NCBI RefSeq assembly: GCF_009823805.1
Contig: NZ_WUEK01000004.1
Span: 310,001 to 374,000 of the forward strand
Direction of reading: 5' to 3'
Origin: Nocardioides flavescens
GTDB lineage: Bacteria; Actinomycetota; Actinomycetes; Propionibacteriales; Nocardioidaceae
Length of the DNA: 64,000 bases
Below, piece by piece: positions 15,498 to 29,326 of the stretch (position 1 is its first letter; each line of letters begins with the position of its first letter). Made by a program: the position numbers and the translations under genes. The notes below the pieces were generated by a model. That model was given only the letters and a program-made list of their open reading frames with translations, was not told where the DNA came from and searched no databases.

Positions 15498-16472
15498 ATG
15501 AGCGCTGGGCTGTTCGGGCTGCTGGACGACGTCGCCACCCTGGCGCGCCTCGCCGCGGCCTCCGTCGACGACGTGGCCGCGGCCGCGGGGCGGGCGAGCG
15601 CGAAGGCGGCGGGTGTCGTCGTCGACGACACCGCGGTCACCCCGCAGTACGTCGCGGGCGTCGCGGCCGAGCGCGAGCTGCCGATCATCCGCAAGATCGC
15701 GGTCGGCTCGTTGCGCAACAAGATCCTGTTCATCCTCCCGGCGGCCCTGCTGCTCAGCCAGTTCGCCCCGTGGCTGCTGCCGGTGATCCTGATGCTGGGC
15801 GGGACCTACCTCGCCTACGAGGGTGCCGAGAAGGTCTGGGAGCGCATCCGGGGCCACGAGCCGAAGGCGATGGCCGCCGAGACCGGTGCCGAGGCCGAGC
15901 AGGCGCTGGTCTCCAGCGCCGTGCGCACCGACTTCATCCTGTCCGCCGAGATCATGGTGATCGCCCTCAACGAGGTTGCCGACGAGGCGATCGTGCCGCG
16001 GGCGCTGATCCTGCTCGTGGTGGCCGTGGCCATCACCGTGCTGGTCTACGGCGTCGTGGGCCTGATCGTGAAGATGGACGACGTCGGCCTGCGCCTCGCC
16101 GAGCGCGACTCCGCCGCGTCGAAGCGGATCGGCCTCGGGATGGTCAAGGCGATGCCGCGGCTGCTCGCCGTGATCTCGGTGGTCGGCATCGCCGCGATGC
16201 TCTGGGTGGGCGGCCACATCCTCCTGGTCAACAGCGCCGAGGTCGGCTGGCACTGGCCCTACGACACGGTCCACCACTGGGAGGAGGCCGTGCACGAGGC
16301 CACCGGCGCCGCCGGCGCGGTGCTCGGCTGGCTGGTCAACACCGGCGCCTCCGCCATGATCGGCATCGTCTGGGGAGCCGTCGTGCTCGCGGTGGTCCAC
16401 CGGCTGCCGTTCGGCGGCGGCCACCACGGGGCTGGTCACGGCAACGCGCAGGACGAGACCACCGCGCACTGA
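15498..16472 (+). CDS. DUF808 membrane protein (YedI-like)
   Basis: 324 residues with about six membrane helices and the family's start SAGLFGLLDDVATLARLAAASVDDV. VVDDTAVTPQYVAG and RELPIIRKIAVGSLRNK are also typical. Function unknown, probably an inner-membrane transport or stress protein. ATG 7 bases after TAGCGT (leaderless). A His-rich tail (GGGHHGAGHGN) ends the protein. Confidence 0.9.
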   Translation: MSAGLFGLLDDVATLARLAAASVDDVAAAAGRASAKAAGVVVDDTAVTPQYVAGVAAERELPIIRKIAVGSLRNKILFILPAALLLSQFAPWLLPVILMLGGTYLAYEGAEKVWERIRGHEPKAMAAETGAEAEQALVSSAVRTDFILSAEIMVIALNEVADEAIVPRALILLVVAVAITVLVYGVVGLIVKMDDVGLRLAERDSAASKRIGLGMVKAMPRLLAVISVVGIAAMLWVGGHILLVNSAEVGWHWPYDTVHHWEEAVHEATGAAGAVLGWLVNTGASAMIGIVWGAVVLAVVHRLPFGGGHHGAGHGNAQDETTAH

Positions 16473-16614
16473 CGGCGCTCGGGGATCGTCGGGGATCGTC
16501 GAGGATTCAGCCTTCCCTCGGCGTGCGTCCTAGGCTTGACGGGTCCGCGTGGGAGATCCCAAGACGCGCAGATGCGCGGCGCAGACCTGACTCCACCGTC
16601 TGAGGAGACACCCG

Positions 16615-18045
<1,431 letters not shown>

Positions 18046-18077
18046 GGCTCAGCTCCACCCTCACCGCTCCACCACCG

Positions 18078-18103
18078 CGACCCGGGCCGATCGGCCCGGG
18101 TCG
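18078..18103 (+). terminator. sahH terminator
   Basis: A perfect 26-base palindrome (13-bp arms CGACCCGGGCCGA and complement) 33 bases after sahH, separating it from mtrA. Confidence 0.8.
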
Positions 18104-18149
18104 CCGTGCATTTCGGGGCCGCGCACCCCCGTGCGGCAGACTTGAGGGC

Positions 18150-18863
18150 ATGGTGGACCTGGCGGACGGCGCGAGCGACCTCGCGCCGAAGGGGCGCGTG
18201 CTCGTCGTCGACGACGACGCCTCCCTCGCCGAGATGCTGACCATCGTGCTGCGCCAGGAGGGCTTCGACGGCCGCGTGGTGACCCGGGGCGACCAGGCCA
18301 TCGAGGCGTTCCACGACTACCGCCCCGACGTCGTCCTGCTCGACCTGATGCTGCCCGGCAAGGACGGCATCGACGTCTGCAAGGAGATCCGCGCCGAGTC
18401 CGGCGTGCCGATCGTCATGTTGACCGCCAAGGGCGACACGGTCGACGTGGTCGTCGGGCTCGAGTCCGGGGCCGACGACTACGTCGTCAAGCCGTTCAAG
18501 CCCAAGGAGCTCGTCGCGCGCATCCGCGCCCGCGTGCGCCGCAACGACCGCGAGGCGCAGGAGTCGCTGGCCATCGGTGATCTGTCCATCGACGTCGCGG
18601 GCCACGCGGTGACCCGGGCGGGCGAGCCGATCAGCCTGACCCCCCTGGAGTTCGACCTGCTGGTCTGCCTGGCGCGCAAGCCGTGGCAGGTGTTCACCCG
18701 CGAGGTGCTCCTCGAGCAGGTCTGGGGCTACCGCCACGCGGCGGACACCCGACTGGTCAACGTGCACGTGCAGCGGCTGCGCTCCAAGGTCGAGCACGAC
18801 CCCGAGAACCCCGAGATCGTCCTGACCGTGCGGGGTGTCGGCTACAAGGCCGGCACGGCCTGA
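18150..18863 (+). CDS. mtrA: Response regulator MtrA
   Basis: 237 residues, OmpR/PhoB type. Receiver domain 15-130 with acidic pocket DDD at 21-23, phospho-acceptor D65 (LLDLMLPG) and K (VVKPFKPKE). Winged-helix DNA-binding domain 140-235 ends LVNVHVQRLRSKVEHDP and VRGVGYKAG. MtrA controls cell division, peptidoglycan hydrolases and replication-linked genes in actinobacteria. ATG at 18150, close to the family's start. It is followed by its kinase mtrB and lipoprotein lpqB in one operon. Confidence 0.97.
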   Translation: MVDLADGASDLAPKGRVLVVDDDASLAEMLTIVLRQEGFDGRVVTRGDQAIEAFHDYRPDVVLLDLMLPGKDGIDVCKEIRAESGVPIVMLTAKGDTVDVVVGLESGADDYVVKPFKPKELVARIRARVRRNDREAQESLAIGDLSIDVAGHAVTRAGEPISLTPLEFDLLVCLARKPWQVFTREVLLEQVWGYRHAADTRLVNVHVQRLRSKVEHDPENPEIVLTVRGVGYKAGTA

Positions 18864-18882
18864 CCCGGTCGGGGGTGGACCG

Positions 18883-20574
18883 GTGCTGAACCGCGCGGTG
18901 ATCGAGCGCGCCGGCCGCCGACGGCTCCGGCTGCCCGGCGCCCTGCGCCGCGGGCTGACCTTCTGGCGGCGTTCTGTTCAGGCACGCGTGGTGGCCAGCA
19001 CCCTGCTGCTCTCGACCGCCGTGATCTGCGCCGTCGGGTGGTTGCTGCTGCAGCAGACCCGCGAGGGCCTGCTCGACCAGCGGGTCGGGGCGGTGACGTC
19101 CGAGGTCGCCGACGAGGTGGCCGAGGCGACGGCCTCGCTCGAGTCGGCCTCCGGCCTCGACGCCGACCCGTCCGTCCAGCGGCGCGACCTCGTCGACCTG
19201 ATCATCTCCCGCGGGCTGACCCGCGGCTACGGCGTCGTCGTGGTCGGGCCGGTCGGCGAGGGCGGGCGCATCGCCGAGGGCGGCACCGAGTCGAGCCCGC
19301 TGCTCGACCTCAGCAGCGTGCCCCGCGACCTCGAGGAGCGGTTCGACCAGCCCACGAGCCGCCTGGCCTGGACCTACACCACCATCAGCACCACCGACGC
19401 CGACGGCCGCGTCGTCCGGGAGGAGCCCGGCATCGCCGTCGGGTCCCAGGTGCAGCTGCCCGCCGACGGCAGCAGCTACACGATCTACTTCCTCTTCCCG
19501 CTCGACGAGCAGGCCCAGACGATGGGGCTGGTCACCCGCGCGCTGCTGTACGCCGGCGGGCTGCTGCTCGTGCTGATCGCCGGCGTCAGCTGGCTGGTCA
19601 CCCGCCAGGTCGTCACCCCGGTGCGGCTGGCCCGGCAGGTCGCGGAGCGGCTGGCCGCCGGTCGGCTGCAGGAGCGGCTGCGGGTGAGCGGTGAGGACGA
19701 CCTGGCCCGGCTGGCGACGTCGTTCAACCAGATGGCGTCCAACCTGCAACGCCAGATCCGCCAGCTCGAGGAGCTCAGCCGGGTGCAGCGCCGCTTCGTC
19801 TCCGACGTCTCGCACGAGCTGCGCACCCCGCTGACGACGGTGCGGATGGCCGGCGACGTGCTCCACGACGCCCGCGAGGACTTCGACCCGGCGACGGCCC
19901 GCGCGGCCGAGCTGCTGCAGACCGAGCTCGACCGGTTCGAGACGCTGCTCACCGACCTGCTGGAGATCAGCCGCTTCGACGCGGGCGCGGCGGTGCTCGA
20001 GACCGACGACGTCAACCTCGTCGACGTCGCGCACCGGGTGGTCGACGCGACCCGGCCGCTGGCCGCCCAGCGCGACGTGCACCTCGAGGTGCACGCACCG
20101 GGTCATCCCTGCCTGGCGGAGGCCGACGTGCGCCGGGTCGAGCGGGTCGTGCGCAACCTCGTCACCAACGCCATCGACCACGCCCGCCCGGACCGGCCGC
20201 GCGGGGCGGCGGCGCCGGCGGAGGGCGACGCGGTGGCGCCGGTGCGCGTGGTGCTGCGGGTCGCGGCCGACGAGCAGGCCGCGGCGATCGCGGTGCGCGA
20301 CTACGGCGTCGGCCTGCAGCCGGGGGAGTCGGCGATGGTCTTCAACCGGTTCTGGCGCGCCGACCCCGCCCGGGCCCGCACCAGCGGCGGCACGGGACTG
20401 GGGCTGTCGATCTCGCTCGAGGACACCCACCTGCACGGCGGCTGGCTGCAGGCGTGGGGACGCCCGGGCGAGGGCTCGCAGTTCCGCCTGACCCTGCCCC
20501 GCCACGTGCAGGCACCGCTGCGCCAGAGCCCGCTGCCGCTGGTGCCCGAGGACGCGAAGGAGCCGGTGGGATGA
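18883..20574 (+). CDS. mtrB: Sensor histidine kinase MtrB
   Basis: 563 residues. Membrane helix near 37-57, extracytoplasmic sensor to about 220, second helix (ALLYAGGLLLVLIAGVSWLV), HAMP (TPVRLARQVAERLAAGRL), and the phospho-acceptor His near 311 in SDVSHELRTPLTTVRM. The ATPase domain carries N-box LVTNAIDHA, DYGVGLQ and GTGLGLSISL. GTG start with a GGGGGTGG site five bases upstream. Its stop overlaps the lpqB ATG (ATGA). The ATPase domain holds a short Pro/Ala-rich insertion (RPRGAAAPAEGD) between N-box and G1, which looks like a harmless loop. Confidence 0.96.
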   Translation: MLNRAVIERAGRRRLRLPGALRRGLTFWRRSVQARVVASTLLLSTAVICAVGWLLLQQTREGLLDQRVGAVTSEVADEVAEATASLESASGLDADPSVQRRDLVDLIISRGLTRGYGVVVVGPVGEGGRIAEGGTESSPLLDLSSVPRDLEERFDQPTSRLAWTYTTISTTDADGRVVREEPGIAVGSQVQLPADGSSYTIYFLFPLDEQAQTMGLVTRALLYAGGLLLVLIAGVSWLVTRQVVTPVRLARQVAERLAAGRLQERLRVSGEDDLARLATSFNQMASNLQRQIRQLEELSRVQRRFVSDVSHELRTPLTTVRMAGDVLHDAREDFDPATARAAELLQTELDRFETLLTDLLEISRFDAGAAVLETDDVNLVDVAHRVVDATRPLAAQRDVHLEVHAPGHPCLAEADVRRVERVVRNLVTNAIDHARPDRPRGAAAPAEGDAVAPVRVVLRVAADEQAAAIAVRDYGVGLQPGESAMVFNRFWRADPARARTSGGTGLGLSISLEDTHLHGGWLQAWGRPGEGSQFRLTLPRHVQAPLRQSPLPLVPEDAKEPVG

Positions 20575-22331
20575 GGCGGCTGTGGACCCTGCTGGTCCTG
20601 GTCGGGTGCGTCGTGCTGCTGACCGGCTGCGTGGTCGGCATGCCGACCAGCGGGCCGGTCACCGAGACGGGCAGCACCGGCACCCAGAGCCAGGACCGGG
20701 CCGTCAACATCAACCCGCGTCGGCCCGGTGTCGACGACCCGCCCGAGGCGATCGTGCGCGGCTTCCTCGAGGCGATGACCGCGACCCCCGCGATCACGAC
20801 GTCGGTGGCCCGCGAGTTCCTGACCACCGAGGCCGCGGCCAACTGGAAGCCCACCCAGACGATCATCTACGCGACCGCGACCGCCCGCGGCGCCGTGGGC
20901 CAGCAGTCCGTGGACGTGACGCTCGGCGACGCGCACCGCACCGACGCACGCGGCGCCTGGCTGGGCGCGCTCAGCCCGGGCGCGTCGACCCTGGAGTTCT
21001 CGGTGGGGCTGCAGGACGGCCAGTGGCGCATCACCGACCCGCCCGACGCCCTGATCGTGCCGCAGTCGTGGTTCGAGGCGCGGTTCCGCCAGGCCTCGCT
21101 CTACTTCTACGACCCCTCCGCCACCATCCTGGTGCCCGAGCCGGTCTTCGTCCCCCGCGGACGCCAGCTGGCCTCGGCGCTCGTCGACGGCCTACTCTCG
21201 GGCCCCTCGACCGCCATGTCGTCCGCCGAGCTCACCTTCCTCCCCTCCGACCTCCGCTCCCTCGTCTCGGTGTCGGTCTCCTCGGCCGGCGTCGCCCAGC
21301 TCGACCTCGCCAACGACGCCGGTGACGACCTGATGCCGCCACCCGCCGAAGCCGAGCTGCTGGTCGCGCAGCTGGCGTGGACCTTGCGCCAGGACCCCAG
21401 CATCGAGGCGTTCCGGGTCTCGATCGGGGGGCGTCCGGTGCAGCTGCCCGACCAGTCGACGACGTTCAGCACCGACCTCGGGGCGGCCTACGCGCCGTAC
21501 GTCGCCGGCGCGAGCACGCAGCTCTTCGGACTGCGCGACGGCGCCCTGGCGAGCGGCACGCCCGAGGACCTCGCCGACGTGAGCGGCCCGTTCGGCTCGG
21601 GCGACTACGCGCTGCGGGCCGCGAGCCCCAACATGGCGGCGACGCAGGCGGCCGTCGTCTCCGAGTCCGGCACCGAGGTGCTGGTGGGCCCGGTGCGGGC
21701 CGGTGGTGACGACCAGACGGTCACGCGGGTGGGGACGGGGGAGGACTTCCTCGACCCGGCCTGGGACTTCGCCGACCGGCTCTGGCTCGTCGACCGCCGC
21801 TCGTCGGGCTCGGTGGTGTCCTACGTCCAGGGCGGCCGGGTCCGCACCCTGGACGTGCCCGGCATCAGCGGCGCCGACGTCAAGGGGTTCCTCGTCTCGC
21901 GCGACGGGTCGCGACTGGTCGCGGTCGTGCGGGTCGCGCCCGACACCGACGCGCTCCTGGTCAGCCGCATCCTCACCAGCGGCGAGGGCCGGGTCGTCCG
22001 CGCGCTGCCCGCGGTATCGGTCACCGAGGGCACCGACTTCGACAGCACCATCCGGGCCGTCGCCTGGCGCTCGCCCACCAGCCTGCTGGTGCTCCACCCC
22101 GTCAGTCGTCGTCTGTTCCAGGTCCGCACCGCCTCCGTCGACGGCTCGCCGGTCGGCCCCGACGCCGTGGCGGTCACCCTCGACCGCGACATCAGGGGCC
22201 TCGCCGGCACGCCCGTGCCGGGTGACCGCGAGTACGCCGTCGCGCAGGGTGCGCTCAGCGACCTCGCCGGCCCGCGGGCCAACACCATCGAGGTCGACCC
22301 GAGCGTCACGGGGATCGACTACGTGGGATAG
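20571..22331 (+). CDS. lpqB: Lipoprotein LpqB, MtrAB accessory protein
   Basis: 586 residues. Lipoprotein signal with lipobox LTGC (C near 16), conserved MPTSGPV after it, a GerMN-like module near 195-310, then a beta-propeller C-terminal half. In mycobacteria LpqB acts with MtrB outside the membrane to tune MtrA phosphorylation. ATG overlaps mtrB by four bases, so it is part of the same operon. Confidence 0.95.
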   Translation: MRRLWTLLVLVGCVVLLTGCVVGMPTSGPVTETGSTGTQSQDRAVNINPRRPGVDDPPEAIVRGFLEAMTATPAITTSVAREFLTTEAAANWKPTQTIIYATATARGAVGQQSVDVTLGDAHRTDARGAWLGALSPGASTLEFSVGLQDGQWRITDPPDALIVPQSWFEARFRQASLYFYDPSATILVPEPVFVPRGRQLASALVDGLLSGPSTAMSSAELTFLPSDLRSLVSVSVSSAGVAQLDLANDAGDDLMPPPAEAELLVAQLAWTLRQDPSIEAFRVSIGGRPVQLPDQSTTFSTDLGAAYAPYVAGASTQLFGLRDGALASGTPEDLADVSGPFGSGDYALRAASPNMAATQAAVVSESGTEVLVGPVRAGGDDQTVTRVGTGEDFLDPAWDFADRLWLVDRRSSGSVVSYVQGGRVRTLDVPGISGADVKGFLVSRDGSRLVAVVRVAPDTDALLVSRILTSGEGRVVRALPAVSVTEGTDFDSTIRAVAWRSPTSLLVLHPVSRRLFQVRTASVDGSPVGPDAVAVTLDRDIRGLAGTPVPGDREYAVAQGALSDLAGPRANTIEVDPSVTGIDYVG

Positions 22332-22457
22332 CAGTCCTGCTGCCGTCCACAGGTGGCCCCTCGGCCGCCGCCCTCCACAGGTGCGTCCCGGCACACCTCG
22401 CGGTCGCGGCAGCCGGGGTGGACTGGTCCGGTGGCGGCGGGCTGGGTGAGGGGTGGG

Positions 22458-23228
22458 GTGAGCGGTGGAGTGGGCGACGGGGCGCGCGACCTGCTGCTGG
22501 GCAGCCACTGCCTCGGGTGCTCCGTGCCGGGCCGGCTGCTGTGCCGGGCGTGTGCGGCCGACCTGCCGCGGACGCCCTACGTCGCGTGGCCCACCCCCGT
22601 GCCGCCCGGGCTCGTCGAGCCGTGGGCGGCCGCGCCGTACTCCGCGACCGTGCGCGCCCTCGTCGTCGGCCTCAAGGAGCACCGTCTCCTGGCGCTGGTG
22701 CGCCCCCTCGCGCACCTGCTGGCCCTGGCGGTCGCCACCGACCTGCCGGTCTCCGGTCACCCCGTCGTGCTCGTCCCCGTGCCGTCGCGCCGCTCGAGCG
22801 TGCGGGCGCGCGGCCACGACCACACGACGGCGCTCGCCGAGCGGACCGCGCGGCTGTTGCGACCGGTCCTCGACATCCGCGTCGCCCGCCTGCTGAGGCT
22901 GCGGTCCGGCGTGGCCGACCAGGCCGGGCTCGACGCCGCGGCTCGGGGCGCCAACCTCGCCGGGTCGATGCACTGCCCGAGTCCCGGCGTGCACCGCCTC
23001 GCCACGCACACGCCCCGCGCCACGGTCGTGGTGTGCGACGACGTCCTCACCACGGGCTCCACGGCACGCGAGGCACAACGGGCGCTGGAGGCGGTCGGCG
23101 TGCCCGTCGCCCGCGTGGCGGCCGTCGCGGCCACGCCCCTGCGTGCCGCGCCAGGATCGGGCGGGTGGACCGGTCTTCACAGCCGATTGTCAGCCGATCA
23201 CCTTCCGCCCCTGCCGGGCAACGACTAA
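22458..23228 (+). CDS. ComF family phosphoribosyltransferase-like protein
   Basis: About 256 residues. N-terminal zinc ribbon CLGC...CRAC, then PVPSRRSSVRARGHDHT and the phosphoribosyltransferase loop VVVCDDVLTTGSTAREA near residue 195. ComF proteins link to DNA uptake or nucleotide recycling, though the role in actinobacteria is not known. Several in-frame GTG codons (22446, 22458, 22470) sit in a G-rich stretch; 22458 is chosen because GAGGGGTGG lies just before it, but the start is uncertain. The operon position after lpqB and before hpf matches Rv3242c. Confidence 0.85.
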   Translation: MSGGVGDGARDLLLGSHCLGCSVPGRLLCRACAADLPRTPYVAWPTPVPPGLVEPWAAAPYSATVRALVVGLKEHRLLALVRPLAHLLALAVATDLPVSGHPVVLVPVPSRRSSVRARGHDHTTALAERTARLLRPVLDIRVARLLRLRSGVADQAGLDAAARGANLAGSMHCPSPGVHRLATHTPRATVVVCDDVLTTGSTAREAQRALEAVGVPVARVAAVAATPLRAAPGSGGWTGLHSRLSADHLPPLPGND

Positions 23229-23258
23229 CGTCTCTGCATGGAGTGCACGTGACGAGCG

Positions 23259-23283
23259 GGCCCGGGGGACACCACCCCGGGCC
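23259..23283 (+). terminator. Terminator of the mtrAB-lpqB-comF operon
   Basis: A 9-bp perfect stem (GGCCCGGGG at 23259-23267 with 23275-23283) and a 7-base loop, 30 bases after comF. Confidence 0.75.
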
Positions 23284-23357
23284 TTCTGCGTCTCCGGGGT
23301 CTCCGGGGCACTCCTGACCAACCAGAGACAGGTACACCTGCGCACAGGGAGGTTCGG

Positions 23358-23975
23358 ATGGACGTCGTCGTCACCGGTCGGCACTGCGAGATCACCGAGA
23401 GGTACCGCAGTCACGTCGAGGAGAAGCTCACGCGGCTCGAGAAGCACGACCACCGCATCATGCGGGTCGCGGTCGAGCTCGACTGCGAGGCCAACCCCAG
23501 GCAGCGCGACCGCGCTGTACGCCTGGAGCTCACGGCGTTCTCGAAGGGCCCCGTCATCCGAGCCGAGGCCTGCGCGGCCGACAAGATGGCCGCGCTCGAC
23601 ATGGCCCTGGACAAGATGGCGGCGCAGATGCGCCGCGCCTCCGACCGCCGTCGCGTGAGCCACGGTCGCCACGCGCCGGTCTCCGTCGGGCAGGCGCTCG
23701 CCGACCTCGCCCCCGCGGACCTCGTCGACAGCGAGTCCGACGGCACGGACGCGGTGCACCAGGTCGGCCCGATCGAGGTGACGGGTGACGGTCCGCTGGT
23801 GGTCCGGGAGAAGACCCACCCCGCCACCGCGATGACGCTCGACCAGGCGCTCTACGAGATGGAGCTCGTCGGGCACGACTTCTACCTCTTCGTCGACAAG
23901 GAGAGCGAGCGGCCCTCGGTGGTCTACCGCCGCAAGGGCTACGACTACGGCGTGATCTCGCTCGACCTGAGCTGA
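23358..23975 (+). CDS. hpf: Ribosome hibernation-promoting factor, long form
   Basis: 205 residues. Residues 1-100 are the YfiA/HPF domain that sits in the decoding site of idle ribosomes (VVVTGRHCEITERYRSHVEEKL). Residues 140-205 are the C-terminal dimerisation domain (ATAMTLDQALYEMELVGHDFYLFVDKE), which joins two ribosomes into 100S particles. A basic linker separates them. ATG after a GGGAGG site. The position between comF and secA matches Rv3241c. Strong terminators lie on both sides, so it is its own unit. Confidence 0.95.
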   Translation: MDVVVTGRHCEITERYRSHVEEKLTRLEKHDHRIMRVAVELDCEANPRQRDRAVRLELTAFSKGPVIRAEACAADKMAALDMALDKMAAQMRRASDRRRVSHGRHAPVSVGQALADLAPADLVDSESDGTDAVHQVGPIEVTGDGPLVVREKTHPATAMTLDQALYEMELVGHDFYLFVDKESERPSVVYRRKGYDYGVISLDLS

Positions 23976-23986
23976 GCGCCCCGGCA

Positions 23987-24037
23987 CCATCGGCGTGCCC
24001 CGGCCCGACCCGCTCGGGCCGGGGCCACGCCCGATGG
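23987..24037 (+). terminator. hpf terminator, long hairpin
   Basis: An inner perfect 11-bp stem (CCCCGGCCCGA at 23998-24008 with 24014-24024) is extended outward by CGTG/CACG and CCATCGG/CCGATGG with single-base bulges, giving about 22 pairs in total. Confidence 0.8.
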
Positions 24038-24128
24038 CCGCGCACCTGGCCCGTGCGGGCCACCCCTCGCATGGGCCGCATGGCTCATCTGTGCCCGGGA
24101 GATCGTCCGAACGTGTCATGATGCGACC

Positions 24129-24809
24129 GTGGTGGACACCAAGAACGGGGACCCGGAGCCCATCCGGGTGCTGGTCGTGGACGACCAGGAGCTCTTCCGG
24201 CGCGGGCTGACGATGCTCCTCGCCGCCGAGCCGGGCGTCGAGGTCGTCGGCGAGGCCGGCGACGGCCTGGAGGGCACCAGCCTCGCGGCCACCGCCGCGC
24301 CCGACGTGGTGCTGCTGGACATCCGGATGCCGAAGCGCTCCGGCATCGAGGCGTGCCTGGCCATCAAGGAGGCCGTCCCGTCGGCCAAGATCATCATCCT
24401 CACCGTCTCCGACGAGGAGGCCGACCTCTACGAGGCGGTCAAGAGCGGCGCCTCGGGCTACCTGCTCAAGGACTCCTCGATCGAGGAGGTCGCCCAGGCG
24501 ATCCGCGTCGTCGCCGACGGCCAGTCGCTGATCAGCCCGTCGATGGCGGTCAAGCTGATCGACGAGTTCAAGCAGATGTCGCGCCCCGAGCGCGAGCACG
24601 TCCCCGGCCTGCGGCTCACCGACCGCGAGCTCGAGGTGCTGCGCCTGGTCGCCAAGGGCATGAACAACCGCGAGATCGCCCGCGACCTGTTCATCTCCGA
24701 GAACACCGTGAAGAACCACGTGCGCAACATCCTCGAGAAGCTCCAGCTCCACTCGCGGATGGAGGCGGTCATGTACGCCGTCAAGGAGAAGCTGCTCGAT
24801 CTGCCGTAG
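24129..24809 (+). CDS. Orphan NarL/LuxR-type response regulator
   Basis: 226 residues. Receiver domain with VVDDQELFRRG at 17-27, phospho-acceptor D64 (LLDIRMPKRSG) and LLKDSS. C-terminal LuxR helix-turn-helix LTDRELEVLRLVAKGMNNREIARDLFISENTVKNHVRNIL split across 160-200. No histidine kinase gene is next to it. The same orphan regulator lies between hpf and secA in Streptomyces (from memory), so the position is old. GTG start 6 bases after CATGAT, with no ribosome site. Target genes unknown. Confidence 0.93.
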   Translation: MVDTKNGDPEPIRVLVVDDQELFRRGLTMLLAAEPGVEVVGEAGDGLEGTSLAATAAPDVVLLDIRMPKRSGIEACLAIKEAVPSAKIIILTVSDEEADLYEAVKSGASGYLLKDSSIEEVAQAIRVVADGQSLISPSMAVKLIDEFKQMSRPEREHVPGLRLTDRELEVLRLVAKGMNNREIARDLFISENTVKNHVRNILEKLQLHSRMEAVMYAVKEKLLDLP

Positions 24810-24911
24810 GGGCTGGCCGCCCTGGTGGTCGAGTCTCCGGGCCCGTCCCCGGCCGCCCGAACTGGGCAGGACGGTCTCGTGTTGCCGCGCTGGCAGCGGG
24901 ACGGGACCACC

Positions 24912-25002
24912 GCTGGTTGAGGAGGCGCGCCAGCGCCGTCTCGAAACCACCCTCGGCTCGGCACGTGGTTTCGAGACAGGACTCCGTCCTTCCTCAACCA
25001 CC
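24912..25002. repeat. Hairpin repeat pair, locus 2
   Basis: Copies at 24912-24951 (apical stem GGCGC/GCGCC) and, inverted, at 24964-25002 (apical AGGAC/GTCCT), in the gap between the response regulator and the YcaQ-type gene, both rightward. The rest of the 217-base gap (24810-24911) contains one more degenerate GGTGGTCGAG stretch and nothing else recognised. Confidence 0.85.
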
Positions 25003-25026
25003 GAGCGGACGCCGCGTCGGTGCGCC

Positions 25027-26265
25027 ATGTCGGTGCGGGGTGGTTGGGTGAGAGTCGTGGACACGCTGACCCGGCCTCAGGCCCGGCGGATCGCGCTGGC
25101 CGCGCAGGGGTTCCTCGACCCGCGCCACACGACGCCGACGATGCGCACCTTCGCGCGCACCCTCGAGCGCACGGGCCTGCTGCAGGTCGACTCGGTCAAC
25201 GTGCTGCAGCGGGCGCACTACGTGCCGCTCTACTCCCGGATGGGGCCCTACGACACGGCGCTGCTGCACCGGGCCGCCGAGCGGCGTCCGCGCCGGCTCG
25301 TGGAGTACTGGGCCCACGTGCAGGCGCTCATGCCGGTCGAGCTGTGGCCGGTGATGCAGCACCGGATGGCGACCTACCGCGCCCAGCGCGGCAAGTGGCT
25401 CAAGGCCGACGACGACCGGGTCGTCCAGCGCGTCCTGGCCGAGGTCGCGGCGCGCGGGGCGAGCACCGCCCGTGAGCTCGACGACGGGGCGCCGCGCTCG
25501 CGCGAGCACTGGGGCTGGAACTGGTCGGAGGCGCGCAAGGCCCTCGACTACCTCTACATGGCGGGCGAGCTCGCGATCGCCGGGCGCACGAGCCAGTTCG
25601 AGGTCCGCTACGACCTGCCCGAGCGGGTCCTGCCGCCCGAGGTGCTGGCCGCGCCGACGCCGAGTCGCGAGGAGGCCGACCGCGAGCTCGTGCGCCGGGC
25701 CGCGCGCTCCCACGGGGTGGCGACCCTGCGCTGTCTCGCGGACTACCACCGCATGCTCCAGGCGCCGGCGCGGGTCGCGGTCGACAGCCTCGTCGAGGAG
25801 GGCGAGCTCGTGACGGTGCGGGTCGAGGGCTGGCCGCGCGAGGCGTGGCTGCACCGTGACGCGCGCCGGCCGCGCCGCGTCGGGGCCCGGGCGTTCCTGA
25901 GCCCGTTCGACCCGGTGGTGTGGCTGCGCGAGCGCACCGAGCGGCTCTTCGACTTCCACTACCGCATCGAGATCTACACCCCGCCGGAGCAGCGGGTCCA
26001 CGGTTACTACGTGCTGCCGTTCCTGCTGCGGGACGAGCTCGTCGGCCGGGCCGACCTCAAGGCCGACCGGCCGAGCGGGCGGCTGCTGGTGCGCTCGGCG
26101 TGGGCCGAGGACGGCGCCCCGCCCGACACCGCCGAGCAGATGGCCGCCGAGCTGCGCACCCTCGCCGGCTGGCTCGGCCTCGACGACGTCGTGACCGAGC
26201 CGCGCGGCGACCTGGCCGCCGAGCTGGCCCGCGAGCTCGCCCGGGAGCCGGCCGGGCTCCGCTGA
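25027..26265 (+). CDS. YcaQ-family winged-helix DNA glycosylase (crosslink repair type)
   Basis: 412 residues of the HTH_42/YcaQ family, which unhooks bulky or interstrand crosslinked adducts. The catalytic Q-x-D motif is in LLQVDSVNVLQRAHYVPLYSR near 57-77; RLVEYWAHVQALMP, three winged-helix units and the C-terminal SPFDPVVWLRERTERLFDFHYRIEIYTP split across 295-320 are all family marks. The ATG at 25027 has a weak site; a GTG at 25048 after GGGGTGG is an equally good start. It precedes secA without obvious functional link. Confidence 0.9.
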   Translation: MSVRGGWVRVVDTLTRPQARRIALAAQGFLDPRHTTPTMRTFARTLERTGLLQVDSVNVLQRAHYVPLYSRMGPYDTALLHRAAERRPRRLVEYWAHVQALMPVELWPVMQHRMATYRAQRGKWLKADDDRVVQRVLAEVAARGASTARELDDGAPRSREHWGWNWSEARKALDYLYMAGELAIAGRTSQFEVRYDLPERVLPPEVLAAPTPSREEADRELVRRAARSHGVATLRCLADYHRMLQAPARVAVDSLVEEGELVTVRVEGWPREAWLHRDARRPRRVGARAFLSPFDPVVWLRERTERLFDFHYRIEIYTPPEQRVHGYYVLPFLLRDELVGRADLKADRPSGRLLVRSAWAEDGAPPDTAEQMAAELRTLAGWLGLDDVVTEPRGDLAAELARELAREPAGLR

Positions 26266-26370
26266 GGAACGTCCCGGCCGCGCCGGCCGTTACGATGGAC
26301 GACGGCGTACTCCGCCCACACCGCGCGCGCCTCCGGCGCCGACCCAGACCCACCCAGGAGCCACACCACC

Positions 26371-29304
<2,934 letters not shown>

Positions 29305-29326
29305 GCCACCGCGGGCCGGGGCTCGC

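Noticed and set aside
16473..16614. Possible SAH or SAM riboswitch before sahH
   Set aside because: The leader has a short GGGGATCGTC tandem repeat and a TAGGCT element, but none of the paired stems and conserved loops of the SAH (ahcY) riboswitch could be placed.
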